Source: Spirochaetes bacterium ADurb.Bin218
GTDB lineage: Bacteria > Spirochaetota > UBA4802 > UBA5550
Reading direction: 5' to 3'
Assembly (NCBI GenBank): GCA_002069965.1
Contig: MWCI01000002.1
Span: 1-64,000, forward strand
Length of the DNA: 64,000 nt
Part shown: piece by piece, positions 43,284 through 55,659 of the stretch
How positions within the stretch are numbered: position 1 is the stretch's first letter
Layout of the letters: each line of letters starts with the position of its first letter
Translations under genes and position numbers: made by a program
Notes under the pieces: generated by a model
What the model was told of the DNA's origin: nothing
Seen by the model: the letters and a program-made list of their open reading frames with translations, nothing else
Databases searched by the model: none

Positions 43284-43436
43284 ATGAGAGATGTTGTTTT
43301 ACTGATATGTCAGGAGTGTAAGAATAAAAATTATTCTTTTACAAAGAACAAAAAGGGTCAAACAGGAAAGCTTGAGATTAAAAAATACTGCAAGCATGAT
43401 AGAAAGCATACTATACATAAAGAAACCAAAGCGTGA
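43284..43436 (+). CDS. rpmG: 50S ribosomal protein L33
   Basis: The 50-aa product (MRDVVLLICQECKNKNYSFT, then the K-rich stretch ending HTIHKETKA) is L33 of the large subunit. The first half of the zinc site, CQEC (residues 9-12), is present. The second half usually reads YCxxCRKHT; here it is YCKHDRKHT, with Asp in place of the last Cys. It lies between the tRNA-Thr and secE, the standard place. GGGG precedes the ATG. Confidence 0.95.
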   Translation: MRDVVLLICQECKNKNYSFTKNKKGQTGKLEIKKYCKHDRKHTIHKETKA

Positions 43437-43445
43437 GTTAATCAA

Positions 43446-43640
43446 TTGGTAGCGAAAGTTAGGGAATTAATACAGTTTTTTAAAGACTCAAGGGAAGAGT
43501 TGCGCAAGGTTACCTGGCCAGACAGGGACGAGGTCACAAGTTTTACAGTTGTGGTTGTTGTTTCTCTGGTTGTTTTTTCTTTGTTTTTGTGGCTGGTTGA
43601 CTCTGGTCTTATGGCAATAATAAAGGCAGTGATGAAATAA
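43446..43640 (+). CDS. secE: Preprotein translocase subunit SecE
   Basis: SecE clamps the SecY channel. The single-helix form is seen: an amphipathic segment (ELIQFFKDSREELRKVTWPD) and one membrane helix (VVVVVSLVVFSLFLWLVDSG). The KVTWP motif is diagnostic. Length (64 aa) is normal for the short form. The start is TTG 43446, since no ATG precedes the KVTWP motif. Confidence 0.94.
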   Translation: MVAKVRELIQFFKDSREELRKVTWPDRDEVTSFTVVVVVSLVVFSLFLWLVDSGLMAIIKAVMK

Positions 43641-43642
43641 TT

Positions 43643-44188
43643 ATGACAAAGCGATGGTATATAATCCATACTTACTCTGGTCATGAAAATAAGGTAAAGG
43701 CCACCCTTGAGAAAAAGGTAGAAAATCTTGGGCTTTCTGATCTTATAGTTGATGTTAAAATCCCCACAGTGGAGTATCAGGAAGTTAAAGATGGGCAGAA
43801 GAAGACTAAGTCAAGGAAGGTTTTTCCTGGCTATGTGCTTGTTCGCATGGAACTTAATGATCATACCTGGAGCGTTGTCAAGGGTGTTCCTGGTGTAACT
43901 AACTTTGTTGGAGCCTATGGCTCTAATAAGCCAAAGCCTCTTACTGATAGTGAAGCGGCTTCCCTTTTTGAATCCCTTGGGGGAGAGAGTAAAGCTGGCG
44001 AAAAGACTGCAACAAATATTGAATTTTCTGTTGGTGAGCCAGTTAGGGTTATTGATGGACCATTTAATAACTTTACTGGGGTTGTAGAAGAGGTTTACCC
44101 TGAAAAGGGAAGGCTTAAGGTTCGTGTTGAAATTTTTGGCAGAGGAACTCCTGTGGATCTTGATTTTATGCAGGTTGGGAAGCTTTGA
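43643..44188 (+). CDS. nusG: Transcription termination/antitermination factor NusG
   Basis: The NGN domain (WYIIHTYSGHENKVKATLEK … RKVFPGYVLVRMELNDHTWS) and the C-terminal KOW domain (EFSVGEPVRVIDGPFNNFTG) are complete. NusG binds RNA polymerase and couples it to ribosomes or Rho. Length (181 aa) is standard. The ATG lies 2 bases after the secE stop. Confidence 0.97.
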   Translation: MTKRWYIIHTYSGHENKVKATLEKKVENLGLSDLIVDVKIPTVEYQEVKDGQKKTKSRKVFPGYVLVRMELNDHTWSVVKGVPGVTNFVGAYGSNKPKPLTDSEAASLFESLGGESKAGEKTATNIEFSVGEPVRVIDGPFNNFTGVVEEVYPEKGRLKVRVEIFGRGTPVDLDFMQVGKL

Positions 44189-44250
44189 TTTTGGAAATTT
44201 TTCTTAAATATTATTTTAAGTAAGAATATAAAGGAATATAGGATAGAGAG

Positions 44251-44685
44251 ATGGCACCTAAGAAGAAAAAAATAACTAAGATTATCAAATTGCAGATAAC
44301 AGGTGGACAGGCAAATCCTGCACCTCCAGTAGGTCCTGCTCTTGGACAGGCTGGTGTTAATATAATGGATTTCTGCAAGAATTTTAATGAAAGAACAAAA
44401 GATCAAATGGGGACTATCATTCCTGTTATAATAACAGTGTATGAAGATAAGTCTTATACTTTTATAACAAAAACTCCTCCTGCGTCAGTTCTCATCAAAA
44501 AGTATCTGAAGCTTGATAAAGGCTCAAGTGAGCCAAATAAGACAAAGGCTGGAAAAATCACAAGAAAACAGCTTGAGGAAATAGCTCAGATAAAAATGCC
44601 AGATTTGAACGCCAATGATTTGAATGCTGCTGTAAATATTGTAGCAGGAACTGCGAGATCTATGGGAGTTGAGGTAGTTGACTGA
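44251..44685 (+). CDS. rplK: 50S ribosomal protein L11
   Basis: The N-terminal [20 protein letters not shown] and C-terminal [20 protein letters not shown] segments are diagnostic. L11 forms the GTPase-associated centre with L10 and L12. Length (144 aa) is normal. First gene of the rplKAJL-rpoBC set. Confidence 0.98.
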   Translation: MAPKKKKITKIIKLQITGGQANPAPPVGPALGQAGVNIMDFCKNFNERTKDQMGTIIPVIITVYEDKSYTFITKTPPASVLIKKYLKLDKGSSEPNKTKAGKITRKQLEEIAQIKMPDLNANDLNAAVNIVAGTARSMGVEVVD

Positions 44686-44718
44686 TAATTGTCAGTAGAT
44701 ATATTAGAGGTAGAAGGA

Positions 44719-45402
44719 ATGAAAAGAGGAAAAAAGATAAGGAATGCCCGTGCACAGGTTGACAAGACTAATCTCTATAGCGTTGAAGAGGCTATAAAGC
44801 TCATGAAGGAAACAAAGTGGGCAAATTTTGATGAGTCTGTTGATATGTCAATCAAGGTTGTGCACAAGAGTATGCAGAATATCCGAGGTTCCGCTGTACT
44901 ACCTGCAGGGACTGGTAAAACCAAAAAGGTCCTTGTTATTTGCAAAGGTGACAAGCAAAAAGAGGCTCTTGAGGCAGGAGCTGATTATGTTGGAGCAGAG
45001 GATGTAATCGAAAAGATTAAAGAAGGCTGGATTGATTTTCAGGCTGTTGTTGCCACTCCTGATATGATGAAAGAGGTTGGTAAACTGGGTGCTGTTTTAG
45101 GTCGCAAGGGGCTCATGCCAAAGCCAAAGGCTGGAACAGTTACTGATAATGTTAAGGAGATTGTTAAAGAGCTTAAGGGCGGTCGTGTTGAATATCGTGC
45201 GGATAAGACTGGCGTAATTCACATGCTCATAGGTAAGGTTTCTTTTTCTGATGAGGCAATTGCTTCTAACATTAAGGCTTTTTACAACCAGATTCTCAAA
45301 GATAAGCCTTCGGATGCCAAGGGTAACTATATAAAATCAGTTCATATAAGCTCAACAATGGGTCCTGGCATAAAAATTAATCATAAGGGGATCGAAAGAT
45401 AA
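44719..45402 (+). CDS. rplA: 50S ribosomal protein L1
   Basis: L1 of the ribosomal stalk near the E site. GRKGLMPKPKAGTVTDNV and GRVEYRADKTGVIHMLIG are diagnostic. The frame opens at TTG 44689, but ATG 44719 gives the usual MKRGKKIRNAR start and is preceded by GAGGT at good spacing, so it is chosen (227 aa). The stop overlaps the rplJ start. Confidence 0.96.
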   Translation: MKRGKKIRNARAQVDKTNLYSVEEAIKLMKETKWANFDESVDMSIKVVHKSMQNIRGSAVLPAGTGKTKKVLVICKGDKQKEALEAGADYVGAEDVIEKIKEGWIDFQAVVATPDMMKEVGKLGAVLGRKGLMPKPKAGTVTDNVKEIVKELKGGRVEYRADKTGVIHMLIGKVSFSDEAIASNIKAFYNQILKDKPSDAKGNYIKSVHISSTMGPGIKINHKGIER

Positions 45403-45920
45403 TGGTTAAGCAATATAAAATAGACGAGGTCGAAGAACTTAAGGCCAGATTAAAAGAAAAGGGAAATGTAATACTCACAGATTTCTCTGGTGTCAAGGTA
45501 AATGAGATTTCCCTTTTACGAAGGCAATTGGCAGAAAAGGGTGCAAAATATAAAGTTGTAAAAAATACTCTTTTCAGAAGAGCTCTTGAAGAGAGTGGCT
45601 ATGTGAATATAGATGAGCACCTTAAGGGACCTATAGGCGTAGCCTTTGCAGGTGAGCAGGTAGGTGAGGTTGCAAAGATATTAAAAGAATTTGCAGCAAA
45701 GAATGAAAAGTTTACATACTTTGCAGGAATTCTTGAAAATGTAGTTTATGGAAAAGAGCAGATTAAAAAGGTAGCAGATCTTCCTTCAAAAGAAGTTCTC
45801 CTATCTCAGACTATGTCTCTTATCAATGGTCCAGCACAGCATATCGCTTCTGGTATGAATCAGATTATGGCATCATTGGCAAGGGGTATAAAGGCTGTTG
45901 CAGAGGCAAAAAATAATTAA
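45402..45920 (+). CDS. rplJ: 50S ribosomal protein L10
   Basis: L10 anchors L7/L12 dimers. Recognised by VILTDFSGVKVNEISLLRRQ, KYKVVKNTLFRRALEESGY and GPIGVAFAG; the C-terminal helix binds L12. ATG 45402 overlaps the rplA stop by one base. The following 45921-46069 holds a small TGTGG/CCACA hairpin but no gene. Confidence 0.97.
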   Translation: MVKQYKIDEVEELKARLKEKGNVILTDFSGVKVNEISLLRRQLAEKGAKYKVVKNTLFRRALEESGYVNIDEHLKGPIGVAFAGEQVGEVAKILKEFAAKNEKFTYFAGILENVVYGKEQIKKVADLPSKEVLLSQTMSLINGPAQHIASGMNQIMASLARGIKAVAEAKNN

Positions 45921-46069
45921 TTTTTATTAATTATTGAAATATAAGTGGTTTAGGTTAGTTCCATATATAAGCGAGAGCGTATTAGGGATGAATGCCTGAC
46001 CCTTTATAGGTTTTTGTGGCAGTGACCACATTAACTTGAAGTAATTCACTAAGTATAAAGGAGTAAAAA

Positions 46070-46450
46070 ATGGCAAAATTAAGTATTGAAGAATTGCTTG
46101 ATGCAATTGGCAGTCTCACTCTTTTAGAGGCAGCTGAGCTTGTAAAAGCAATGGAGGACAAATTCGGAATTTCAGCTGCTGCACCTGTTGCTGTTGCTGC
46201 TGGTCCTGTTGCTGCAGCTGCTGCTGAAGTTGAGGAGCAGACAGAATTTGACGTTATCCTTACAGGTTTTGGCGATCAGAAAGTTAACGTTATTAAGGTC
46301 GTTAGAGAGATCACAGGACTTGGTCTTAAAGAGGCAAAAGAGCTTGTTGAGGCTGGCGGAAAGGCAGTTAAAGAAAAGGTTTCTAAAGCTGAGGCTGAAG
46401 CGATTAAAAAGCAACTCGTTGATGCTGGCGCTACAGTTGAGATAAAGTAA
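46070..46450 (+). CDS. rplL: 50S ribosomal protein L7/L12
   Basis: The N-terminal dimerisation domain ([20 protein letters not shown]), an Ala-rich hinge and the C-terminal factor-binding domain ([20 protein letters not shown]) are complete. Length is 126 aa. AAGGAG lies before the ATG. The longer gap from rplJ allows extra expression for a multicopy protein. Confidence 0.98.
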   Translation: MAKLSIEELLDAIGSLTLLEAAELVKAMEDKFGISAAAPVAVAAGPVAAAAAEVEEQTEFDVILTGFGDQKVNVIKVVREITGLGLKEAKELVEAGGKAVKEKVSKAEAEAIKKQLVDAGATVEIK

Positions 46451-46534
46451 TTTATTGCACTATAGATTAATTTTGGAAACAGAAAACTGTCCTTCGATTT
46501 TATGTTTTTGTTTTTTGTCGTTTGAAAAAAATAT

Positions 46535-46568
46535 CAATAGGTTTGATCTGTCTGGGTCAAACCTATTG
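46535..46568 (+). other. Perfect 12-bp hairpin in the rplL-rpoB spacer
   Basis: CAATAGGTTTGA (46535-46546) pairs with TCAAACCTATTG (46557-46568) around a 10-base loop. No T-run follows, so it is not a standard terminator. The place matches the RNase III and attenuation region between rplL and rpoB in E. coli; a similar role is an inference. Confidence 0.7.
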
Positions 46569-46700
46569 GTGTTAGAAGTGCTCAATTTTTTACTCAAAGA
46601 GATTCAATTTATTAAAAATTTTGTTTTTAAAAGTCCACAATGTTGCTATTTTCTATGAAAGTTATATCCTTAAAATTAAATAAAGGCTAAGGTTATATAG

Positions 46701-49700
46701 ATGCAAGAGTCAAAAAAAGTCGTAAATTTCGGTAGAATTAAATCAAAGATACCCCTGCCAAATCTTATTGAGCTTCAGTTGACATCCTATGAATGGTTTC
46801 TTCAGCCAAAGACTACAAAGAGGAAATCGCAGGGGTTGCAGGCTGTTTTTGAGGAGATTTTCCCAATAGAGAGTCCTCATGATGATGTAGTTCTTGAATT
46901 TGTTAATTATGAGATTGGTGAGCCAAAATATTCAGAGTATGAGTGTAAGGAAAGAGATGTAACCTATGCTGCTCCATTAAAAGCTACAATAAGGCTCATT
47001 CGCAAAGACAGCATGGAAGTAAGGGAGCAGTCTGTTTACATGGGGGATATTCCCCTTATGACAGAAAGGGGTACTTTTATCATAAATGGAGCTGAAAGGG
47101 TAGTTGTTAACCAGTTGCATAGATCCCCTGGAATTTTCTTTTTCTATGAAGAAGAGGAGAGGGCCTACAATGTCCGCGTTATCCCAGATAGAGGCTCCTG
47201 GCTTGAATTTGAAATGGATCCAAAGGGATATCTTGTTGGGAGAATTGACCGCAAGAAAAAATTTCCTGTTACATTGCTAATTAAGGCCCTTGGTATTGAA
47301 AGCAACGAAGAAATAGTTCGCATGTTTTATAATACCTCAAAGATTAAGCTTAAAAGCGAAGAGGATTATGAATCTCTCAATGGCCGCAGAGTCGCTTCAG
47401 ATGTCTTTAGCAAATCAAGTGGAGAAATCATCATAGAGGCCTCTGAGAGGATAAATATAGATGTTATAGACAGGCTTAAAGAAGAAAAGGTTTCTGAGGT
47501 TGAGTTAATTGATTTCCCAAATAACAAGGAAGATGCATATCTTTGCACAACTTTTCAAAGTGAAGGGGAGTTCATCAAAAAAAGCCTTAAGTTAGATCCT
47601 TCTCATGATTACAGTGTTTCTGAGATTGCTCTTCTGGCAATTCATTCAGTAGTTAGACCAGGTGAGCCAACAAATCTTGAGAATGCCAGGGCTGAGTTTG
47701 AAAGGCTTTTCTTCAGTATCAAAACATATAGCTTGAGTTCTGTTGGCCGTTATAAAGTTAACAGCAAATTTGGATTTGATTTTGATACAGAAACTCTTAC
47801 AAAAGAAGATATATTACATTCCATAAGGTATATGCTATACCTCATTGCTGAGGCAGATGGATATGAATATGAATACACCTCCAGAAGTGGTGAAAAAGAA
47901 ACTAAATATGTCTATACTGTTGTTGATGATATAGACCATTTAGGAAATAGGCGCGTTCGTTCTGTTGGTGAACTCATAATGAATCAAATCAAGGTGGGCT
48001 TCCAGAGGATGGAAAGAGTTATAAAAGAGAGAATGACCATTCAGGATCTCGATGTAATAACTCCACAGGCTCTCATCAGCATCAAACCAATAACAGCTGT
48101 AATCAATGAGTTCTTTGGCTCAAGTCAGTTGTCGCAGTTTATGGATCAGACAAATCCACTGGCAGAGCTCACTCATAAAAGAAGGCTCAATGCCCTTGGA
48201 CCAGGAGGTCTTTCCAGAGATAGAGCTGGATTTGAAGTCAGGGACGTTCATCACTCTCACTATGGAAGGATGTGTCCTATTGAAACTCCTGAGGGACCAA
48301 ATATTGGACTTATAGTCTCCCTCAGTACTTATGCACGAATAAATGAATATGGATTCCTTGAGACTCCCTATAGATATATTGATAGTGGTCGTTTAACTGA
48401 TAGAATCGATTATCTCACAGCGAATATGGAAGACAACTACTCCATTGCTCAGGCAAATGCTGAGATCGATGAAAACGGCAACTTTGTTGGTAACCTTATA
48501 GCATGTAGGCACAGGGGGAATTTCCCATACAAAAAGCCAAAGGAGATCAAATACATGGATATATCTCCTGAACAGGTATTTTCTGTATCCACAGGACTCA
48601 TTCCTTTCCTTGAGCATGATGATGCTAACCGTGCCCTCATGGGCTCAAATATGCAACGACAGGCAGTTCCTCTTTTGACTGAGGAGGCTCCTTTAGTTGG
48701 AACAGGTCTTGAGCCTGCTGCTGCCTATGACTCTGGCGTTTTAATTATAGCCAAAAGAGGTGGAGAGGTGTCCTATGTGGATGCAAGCGTTATCAAGATA
48801 AAAGCTTCTAATGGGGAGGTTGATACATACAAACTTCAGAAGTTTAAGAGAACAAATCAGGGCACATGTTTTAATCAAAAGCCAATAGTCCGCACAGGTC
48901 AGAAAATTAAGGCTGGAGATATTCTGGCAGATGGACCAGCAACTGACAGAGGAAGGCTTGCTCTGGGCAAGAATGTTTTGGTGGCATTTATGCCATGGAT
49001 GGGGTACAACTTCGAGGATTCAATTTTGATCTCAGAGCGACTCATAATGGATGATGTTTATACCTCTATTCATATAGAACAGTTTGAGATTGAAGCAAGA
49101 GAGACAAAGCTTGGGCCAGAGACTATAACGAGAGATATCCCAAATCTTAATGATAAGGCTTTCAGGGATCTTGATGCTGATGGAATAGTGAGAGTTGGTG
49201 CCTATGTTCAGCCTGATGATATTTTGGTTGGCAAGGTAACTCCAAAGGGTGAGCAGGATCTCACTCCTGAGTATAAACTCCTATATTCCATATTTGGTGA
49301 AAAGGCCAGAGAGGTAAGGGATACTTCTCTTAGAGTGCCCAATGGTGTAGAAGGTATAGTTGTTGATGTTAAGAGATTTTCAAGGGAAAATGGCGATGAG
49401 CTTGCTCCAGGGGTAGAGGAACTTGTAAAGGTATACATTGCAGATAAACGTAAAATCTCTGTTGGTGATAAAATGGCAGGACGTCATGGGAACAAAGGTG
49501 TTATATCAAAGATATGTCCTGCTTATGATATGCCATATCTGCCAGATGGGACTCCTGTTGATATAGTTTTAAATCCTCTTGGTGTGCCTTCACGTATGAA
49601 CCTTGGACAGCTTTTTGAGACAGAGCTGGGATGGGCTGCTCATGAGCTTGATGTTTTGATGGAAACACCTATTTTTGACGGTGCAACAGAGGAGGATATT

Positions 49701-50240
49701 AAAGAGGCTCTAAGAAAGGCAGGGCTTCCAGAGACATCGAAGAGCATCCTCTATGATGGGCGGTCAGGGGAGGCCTTTGAAAATGAAGTAATGGTGGGCT
49801 ATATGTATATGCTTAAGCTTGCCCATATGGTTGATGATAAGATTCACGCAAGATCAACAGGTCCATACTCTCTTGTTACTCAGCAGCCACTGGGAGGTAA
49901 GGCACAGTTTGGTGGCCAAAGACTTGGAGAGATGGAGGTCTGGGCTCTTGAGGCCTATGGAGCTGCTTATACTCTTCAGGAGTTGCTCACTGTAAAATCT
50001 GATGACATGCTTGGAAGAGCAAGGATTTATGAAGCTATAGTCAAGGGACACAATACTACTTCGCCTGGTATTCCTGAGTCTTTTAATGTTTTAATACAGG
50101 AACTTAGAGGACTTGCCCTTGATGTTAGAATATATGACGATAATGGTAATGAAATAAGCCTTTCTGAGTGGAGTGAGGGCTTCTCTAAACCAAAGAGAAA
50201 GATTCACTTTGAAACTTTAGAAAATGAAGATTATGATTAA
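46701..50240 (+). CDS. rpoB: RNA polymerase beta subunit
   Basis: Full-length beta (1179 aa). The rifampicin region reads [20 protein letters not shown], then [20 protein letters not shown]. The residue matching E. coli Ser531 is Asn497 (AAT, 48189-48191). The C-terminal [26 protein letters not shown] block, part of the active-site surface, is intact. No large lineage insertion is obvious. It is followed by rpoC after 61 bases, in which a short hairpin overlaps the rpoC leader. Confidence 0.98.
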   Translation: MQESKKVVNFGRIKSKIPLPNLIELQLTSYEWFLQPKTTKRKSQGLQAVFEEIFPIESPHDDVVLEFVNYEIGEPKYSEYECKERDVTYAAPLKATIRLIRKDSMEVREQSVYMGDIPLMTERGTFIINGAERVVVNQLHRSPGIFFFYEEEERAYNVRVIPDRGSWLEFEMDPKGYLVGRIDRKKKFPVTLLIKALGIESNEEIVRMFYNTSKIKLKSEEDYESLNGRRVASDVFSKSSGEIIIEASERINIDVIDRLKEEKVSEVELIDFPNNKEDAYLCTTFQSEGEFIKKSLKLDPSHDYSVSEIALLAIHSVVRPGEPTNLENARAEFERLFFSIKTYSLSSVGRYKVNSKFGFDFDTETLTKEDILHSIRYMLYLIAEADGYEYEYTSRSGEKETKYVYTVVDDIDHLGNRRVRSVGELIMNQIKVGFQRMERVIKERMTIQDLDVITPQALISIKPITAVINEFFGSSQLSQFMDQTNPLAELTHKRRLNALGPGGLSRDRAGFEVRDVHHSHYGRMCPIETPEGPNIGLIVSLSTYARINEYGFLETPYRYIDSGRLTDRIDYLTANMEDNYSIAQANAEIDENGNFVGNLIACRHRGNFPYKKPKEIKYMDISPEQVFSVSTGLIPFLEHDDANRALMGSNMQRQAVPLLTEEAPLVGTGLEPAAAYDSGVLIIAKRGGEVSYVDASVIKIKASNGEVDTYKLQKFKRTNQGTCFNQKPIVRTGQKIKAGDILADGPATDRGRLALGKNVLVAFMPWMGYNFEDSILISERLIMDDVYTSIHIEQFEIEARETKLGPETITRDIPNLNDKAFRDLDADGIVRVGAYVQPDDILVGKVTPKGEQDLTPEYKLLYSIFGEKAREVRDTSLRVPNGVEGIVVDVKRFSRENGDELAPGVEELVKVYIADKRKISVGDKMAGRHGNKGVISKICPAYDMPYLPDGTPVDIVLNPLGVPSRMNLGQLFETELGWAAHELDVLMETPIFDGATEEDIKEALRKAGLPETSKSILYDGRSGEAFENEVMVGYMYMLKLAHMVDDKIHARSTGPYSLVTQQPLGGKAQFGGQRLGEMEVWALEAYGAAYTLQELLTVKSDDMLGRARIYEAIVKGHNTTSPGIPESFNVLIQELRGLALDVRIYDDNGNEISLSEWSEGFSKPKRKIHFETLENEDYD

Positions 50241-50301
50241 AAGGAGCGTCCGCTTGCGGGCCTTTATTGAGATATTAAATTTTTAATGCTAAGGATGAAT
50301 C

Positions 50302-53300
50302 ATGAGGGACTTTAACGATTTTAGTTCTATTCAGATTAAACTTGCATCACCTGATATGATCAGAGAGTGGTCGTATGGCGAGGTTAAAAAACCAGAGACA
50401 ATAAATTACAGAACTCTTAAGCCCGAAAGAGATGGCCTCTTCTGTGAGAGAATTTTCGGTACAACAAAAGAGTGGGAATGTTATTGTGGTAAGTTTAAGT
50501 CTGTCCGATATAAGGGTGTTGTTTGTGATAGATGTGGTGTTGAGGTTACTCACTATAAGGTGAGGCGTGAACGAGGTGGCCATATAGAGCTGGCTGCTCC
50601 TGTAGCTCATATATGGTACTACAGATCTGTTCCATCAAGAATGGGGCTTATCCTCGATATGTCAGTTAATAACCTCAAATCTATACTTTACTATGAAAAG
50701 TATGTAGTTCTTGATCCAGGTGAGGCTGAGGCAGATGATATAAAAAGGGGTGACATCATTGATGAAGATACCTACTATGATCTTTATGAAAGATATGGAG
50801 ACACCTTTGTTGCATCTATGGGCGCTGAGGCTATCAAGGAGATGCTTGCAGCTATAGATCTGGACGAGGAATCCCGCGCACTCCGTGCAGAGATTGACAT
50901 GAAATCTGCAAAGGATGCCAAGATCGACAAAAAGCTTATTAAGCGACTTGAGATAATCGAGGCCTTCAAAGAATCAGGAAACAGACCTGAGTGGATGATT
51001 CTTGACGTTATCCCTGTAATTCCTCCAGAACTTCGTCCTATGGTTCAGCTGGATGGAGGTCGCTTTGCAACATCAGATCTAAATGATCTTTATAGAAGGG
51101 TTATAAACAGAAATAACAGATTGAGAAGGCTTTTATCCCTTAGAGCTCCAGAGATTATTGTCCGCAATGAGAAGAGGATGCTCCAGGAAGCAGTGGATGC
51201 TCTCTTTGATAACAGTAGAAGAAAGAGAGCTGTAAAGGGTAAGGGGAACAGACCGCTAAAGTCAATAAGCGATATGCTCAAAGGGAAACAGGGAAGGTTC
51301 AGGCAGAATCTCCTTGGCAAGAGGGTAGACTATTCTGGTCGTTCTGTTATCGTGGTTGGTCCTGAGCTTAAGCTGCACCAATGCGGTCTTCCAAAGAAAA
51401 TGGCTATTGAGCTTTTTAAGCCATTCATAATGAAGAGACTTGTGGACAAGGATTTTGTCCAGAATATAAAGTCAGCCAAAAAGATGGTTGAAAATGAGAG
51501 AGATGAGGTTTGGGAAGTTCTTGAGGAGGTTATAAGAGAACACCCTGTGTTACTCAATCGTGCCCCGACGCTTCACAGACTTGGCATCCAGGCCTTTGAG
51601 CCAGTTCTTGTTGAGGGTAAGGCTATTAAGCTCCATCCATTAGTTTGTCATGCCTATAATGCAGACTTTGATGGGGACCAGATGGCTGTGCACGTTCCTC
51701 TTTCACCAAGGGCACAGCTTGAATGCTGGACATTGATGCTTTCCACTAATAATTTGCTTTCGCCAGCAAATGGACATCCTACAACAACTCCATCTCAGGA
51801 TATAGTCCTTGGTATATATTATCTGACTGATCTTGTGGCAGGTAGTCCAGGAGAGGGTAAGTATTTTGATGACTTTGACGATGTCATGAGAGCAGTTGAT
51901 TATAAGCAGATTAGATACAGATCAAAAATAAATTATCTTATGGGGGATGAATTTATAGAAACAACTCCAGGAAGGCTTGTTTTTAATAGGCTTTTACCAG
52001 AGGGTTATCCCTTTGTAAATACAGTTGTAACTGATAAACTTCTCTCAAAGATTATAGCAGATGTTTTTAGAAGCTATGGTCCAAATGTTACTGTTAAGAT
52101 GCTTGATGACATAAAGGATGCAGGGTATAAGTATGCTACAATTTTTGGGCCTACTATATCTATCTCTGACATTATTATACCAGAGAGCAAAAAGGAAATC
52201 ATAGAAAAAGAAAACAAAAAAGTAGAAAGCATAGAAAATGAATACCGAAATGGTTATATGACCAATGAGGAGAGGTATAATAAGGTTATTAACATCTGGA
52301 CAGAGGCCAATGACAGAATTGCCAATGAGCTTTTTAAAGAACTGGAAACTCACATGGATGGTCACAACCCAATATGGATCATGGCTAAATCTGGTGCAAG
52401 GGGAAGCAGACAGCAGATAAGGCAGCTTGCAGGTATGAGGGGTCTTATGGCCAAGCCAAGTGGGGAGATCATTGAGGTTCCAATCAGGGCTTCTTTTAAA
52501 GAAGGTTTGGATGTTCTGGAATATTTTATCTCTACAAATGGTGCCCGCAAGGGTCTTGCAGATACAGCTCTTAAGACTGCTGACGCAGGGTATTTAACAA
52601 GAAGGCTTGTTGATATTGCCCAGGATGTTGTCATTACAAGTGAGGATTGCGGAACAACTGTTGGAATAGACATATACCCAATAAAAGAGGGTGACTCTGT
52701 GATCGAGTCTCTCGGCACAAGGGTTTTGGGGAGAACGCTTCTGTATGATCTTATAAATCCCGTTACAGGTGATATCATAGCTAAGGCTGATGATATTATA
52801 GATGAGAACATCGCAGCGACTATTGATAAAATAGAGATCGACTCAATAGAGATACGCTCTGTATTGACATGTGAGTCAAAGCATGGGGTCTGTGCAAAGT
52901 GCTATGGACGGAATCTTGCCACATCTCGCCCTGTTGAAATTGGCGAGGCTGTTGGAATCATTGCAGCTCAATCAATAGGACAGCCTGGAACTCAGCTTAC
53001 AATGAGGACTTTCCATATAGGAGGTGTTGCATCTCGTTCTGTTGAGGAGAGTGAAATAAAATTTAACTATCCTGTTTTTGTCAAGGATATAACCTCAAGA
53101 ATGATTAAGACAGAAGAGGATAAGATAATCACAGTCAGACGAGGATATGTTGTTGTCCAGAGGATTGTTTCTGAGGTAGAAACCAGGGCAAAAACAGAAT
53201 TTTTACTCAATGATGGAGAGAAGGTTTATACAGGAAAAGTTTTTGCAAAAGATGGAGATGAGGAATTAAGGGCATCCAATACAGGATTTCTTAAAATTGA

Positions 53301-54573
53301 CAAGAAGAAGGTTTATATACTTGGAGAGCCTCACTCTGTGCCAATAAATGTGGGAACCGAGGTCTTTGTAGAGCTTGACTTTGATAAAAAGAATGGAATT
53401 TTCAAGGTTGTTCCAAAGCCCTATAAAGCCAATGAGATATTAGCAGCCTTTGATCCATGGTTTGAACCAATTCTTACAGAGATCTCAGGACGTGTTGAGT
53501 TCGTGGACATAGAACTCAACAAAAGTATGGTTGAGGAAGTAGATCCAACCTCTAATGCAAAGAAGAGAATTATTGTTGAATATAAGACAGAGAGGCTTCA
53601 ACCAAGAATTAATGTCTATGGTTCTGGAATTGAGCCAAGCACTTATCTTCTTCCAAAGGGTGCTAATCTTATGGTAGAAAATGGTGCTGTTGTTGCTGCA
53701 GGAACAGTTCTTGCTAAGATTCCAAGAGGGGCTGAAAAGGTTAAGGATATCACAGGTGGTTTACCAAGGGTTGCAGATCTCTTTGAGGCAAGGACTCCAA
53801 AGGATGCAGCTACATTAACTGCTGTAGATGGTGTAGTTACAATAGGCGATACTGTAAAGAATAAGCGTAAGATAATAATCACTGCTGAAGACGGAGCTCA
53901 AAAGGAGTATTCAATACCAGTTTCCAAGTTCCTCAGGGTTCAGGATAAGGATTGGATTGCAAAGGGTGAAAAAATAGATGATGGTCCTGTAGATCCCCAT
54001 GAAATATTGAGGATTAAGGGTCCAAGGGAGCTGCAGAAATTCCTTGTCAATGAGATACAGGAGGTATATAGGCTTCAGGGTGTATCAATAAATGACAAGC
54101 ATATTGAAATCATTGTTCGTCAGATGCTTAGAAAGGTCAAGGTTACAGATCAGGGAGATTCAAATTTTGTAATTGAGCAGATCGTAGATAAGTTTGACTT
54201 TATTGAAGAAAACGATAGGGTTCTTAGAGAGGGTGGAAAGCCTGCGACAGCAGTTCCTGTTTTAATGGGGATCACAAAAGCAGCCTTAAATACTGAGTCC
54301 TTTATATCAGCAGCATCCTTCCAGGAGACAACAAGGGTTCTTACTGATGCTGCAATAAAGGGTAAGGTAGATCATCTGAGAGGATTAAAAGAGAATGTTA
54401 TCATTGGACACTTAATTCCTGCTGGAACTGGTGTCAGGATGTATGATAATATAGAGGTATATCAAAATGAGCCGGGTGACCTGGATGGAGTTGCGCCTGA
54501 TGTGATAGAATCTGAGGCTATGCAGGAAAATCCGGATTTGGCATCTGCTGACTATGATGGTGCTGAAAAATAG
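50302..54573 (+). CDS. rpoC: RNA polymerase beta' subunit
   Basis: Full-length beta' (1423 aa). The N-terminal zinc finger is [19 protein letters not shown], the catalytic Mg loop is [13 protein letters not shown], and the trigger-loop region shows [12 protein letters not shown] after MRTFHIGG. The second zinc site has [14 protein letters not shown]. The start follows rpoB in the usual order. Confidence 0.98.
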   Translation: MRDFNDFSSIQIKLASPDMIREWSYGEVKKPETINYRTLKPERDGLFCERIFGTTKEWECYCGKFKSVRYKGVVCDRCGVEVTHYKVRRERGGHIELAAPVAHIWYYRSVPSRMGLILDMSVNNLKSILYYEKYVVLDPGEAEADDIKRGDIIDEDTYYDLYERYGDTFVASMGAEAIKEMLAAIDLDEESRALRAEIDMKSAKDAKIDKKLIKRLEIIEAFKESGNRPEWMILDVIPVIPPELRPMVQLDGGRFATSDLNDLYRRVINRNNRLRRLLSLRAPEIIVRNEKRMLQEAVDALFDNSRRKRAVKGKGNRPLKSISDMLKGKQGRFRQNLLGKRVDYSGRSVIVVGPELKLHQCGLPKKMAIELFKPFIMKRLVDKDFVQNIKSAKKMVENERDEVWEVLEEVIREHPVLLNRAPTLHRLGIQAFEPVLVEGKAIKLHPLVCHAYNADFDGDQMAVHVPLSPRAQLECWTLMLSTNNLLSPANGHPTTTPSQDIVLGIYYLTDLVAGSPGEGKYFDDFDDVMRAVDYKQIRYRSKINYLMGDEFIETTPGRLVFNRLLPEGYPFVNTVVTDKLLSKIIADVFRSYGPNVTVKMLDDIKDAGYKYATIFGPTISISDIIIPESKKEIIEKENKKVESIENEYRNGYMTNEERYNKVINIWTEANDRIANELFKELETHMDGHNPIWIMAKSGARGSRQQIRQLAGMRGLMAKPSGEIIEVPIRASFKEGLDVLEYFISTNGARKGLADTALKTADAGYLTRRLVDIAQDVVITSEDCGTTVGIDIYPIKEGDSVIESLGTRVLGRTLLYDLINPVTGDIIAKADDIIDENIAATIDKIEIDSIEIRSVLTCESKHGVCAKCYGRNLATSRPVEIGEAVGIIAAQSIGQPGTQLTMRTFHIGGVASRSVEESEIKFNYPVFVKDITSRMIKTEEDKIITVRRGYVVVQRIVSEVETRAKTEFLLNDGEKVYTGKVFAKDGDEELRASNTGFLKIDKKKVYILGEPHSVPINVGTEVFVELDFDKKNGIFKVVPKPYKANEILAAFDPWFEPILTEISGRVEFVDIELNKSMVEEVDPTSNAKKRIIVEYKTERLQPRINVYGSGIEPSTYLLPKGANLMVENGAVVAAGTVLAKIPRGAEKVKDITGGLPRVADLFEARTPKDAATLTAVDGVVTIGDTVKNKRKIIITAEDGAQKEYSIPVSKFLRVQDKDWIAKGEKIDDGPVDPHEILRIKGPRELQKFLVNEIQEVYRLQGVSINDKHIEIIVRQMLRKVKVTDQGDSNFVIEQIVDKFDFIEENDRVLREGGKPATAVPVLMGITKAALNTESFISAASFQETTRVLTDAAIKGKVDHLRGLKENVIIGHLIPAGTGVRMYDNIEVYQNEPGDLDGVAPDVIESEAMQENPDLASADYDGAEK

Positions 54574-54602
54574 TCAGTTCTTTATTAATTTCTTGACAAA
54601 GT

Positions 54603-54637
54603 AAGCCTGCAATTGAGCATATCAAAAATGCAGGCTT
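54603..54637 (+). other. Hairpin in the rpoC-rpsL spacer
   Basis: AAGCCTGCA (54603-54611) pairs perfectly with TGCAGGCTT (54629-54637) around a 17-base loop. AAGC follows, not a T-run. It could be a processing site or weak attenuator between the RNA polymerase and str genes. Confidence 0.55.
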
Positions 54638-54693
54638 AAGCAAAGAAATTATAGTTAAAATAAAAGAATTCTAAGAGATTTACAGGAGTAGAA

Positions 54694-55068
54694 ATGCCAA
54701 CAATTAACCAGTTAATAAGGAAAGGCAGAGAACAGAAAGTTAAAAAATCTAAATCTCCGGCACTGACATCATGTCCTCAGAAGAGGGGTGTGTGCACAAG
54801 GGTAATGACTTTCACACCAAAAAAGCCAAACTCAGCCTTGCGTAAAGTAGCAAGGGTAAGGCTTACAAATGGGATCGAGGTAACTGCTTATATTCCCGGA
54901 ATAGGTCATAATTTACAGGAGCACTCAGCTGTCCTTATAAGAGGTGGAAGGGTAAAGGATCTTCCTGGTGTAAGGTATCATATCATAAGGGGAACACTTG
55001 ATTCTCTTGGTGTAAATGACAGGAGAAAAGGTCGTTCTAAATATGGAACAAAGAGGCCAAAGGCTTAA
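54694..55068 (+). CDS. rpsL: 30S ribosomal protein S12
   Basis: S12 of the decoding centre. [20 protein letters not shown] and [19 protein letters not shown] are wild type at the lysines where streptomycin-resistance changes occur. The conserved Asp of [10 protein letters not shown] is the RimO target, and rimO is at 12028. Length (124 aa) is normal; GGAG-type site precedes the ATG. Confidence 0.98.
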   Translation: MPTINQLIRKGREQKVKKSKSPALTSCPQKRGVCTRVMTFTPKKPNSALRKVARVRLTNGIEVTAYIPGIGHNLQEHSAVLIRGGRVKDLPGVRYHIIRGTLDSLGVNDRRKGRSKYGTKRPKA

Positions 55069-55098
55069 TCAGGAAATATGGATAATTTAAGAGGATAA

Positions 55099-55569
<471 letters not shown>

Positions 55570-55594
55570 TTTTAGTTTTTATTTTGCTTTATTT

Positions 55595-55627
55595 CAAATA
55601 CCAGGAAATCCTGGTATTTGTTGTTTT
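55595..55627 (+). terminator. Hairpin with T-rich tail between rpsG and fusA
   Basis: A perfect 11-bp stem (CAAATACCAGG / CCTGGTATTTG, loop AAAT) is followed by TTGTTTT. It lies only 33 bases before the fusA start, so it may act as an attenuator that separates rpsLG from fusA. Confidence 0.72.
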
Positions 55628-55659
55628 ATAGATTAAAAAAATTTTTGGACAGGTTAGGA

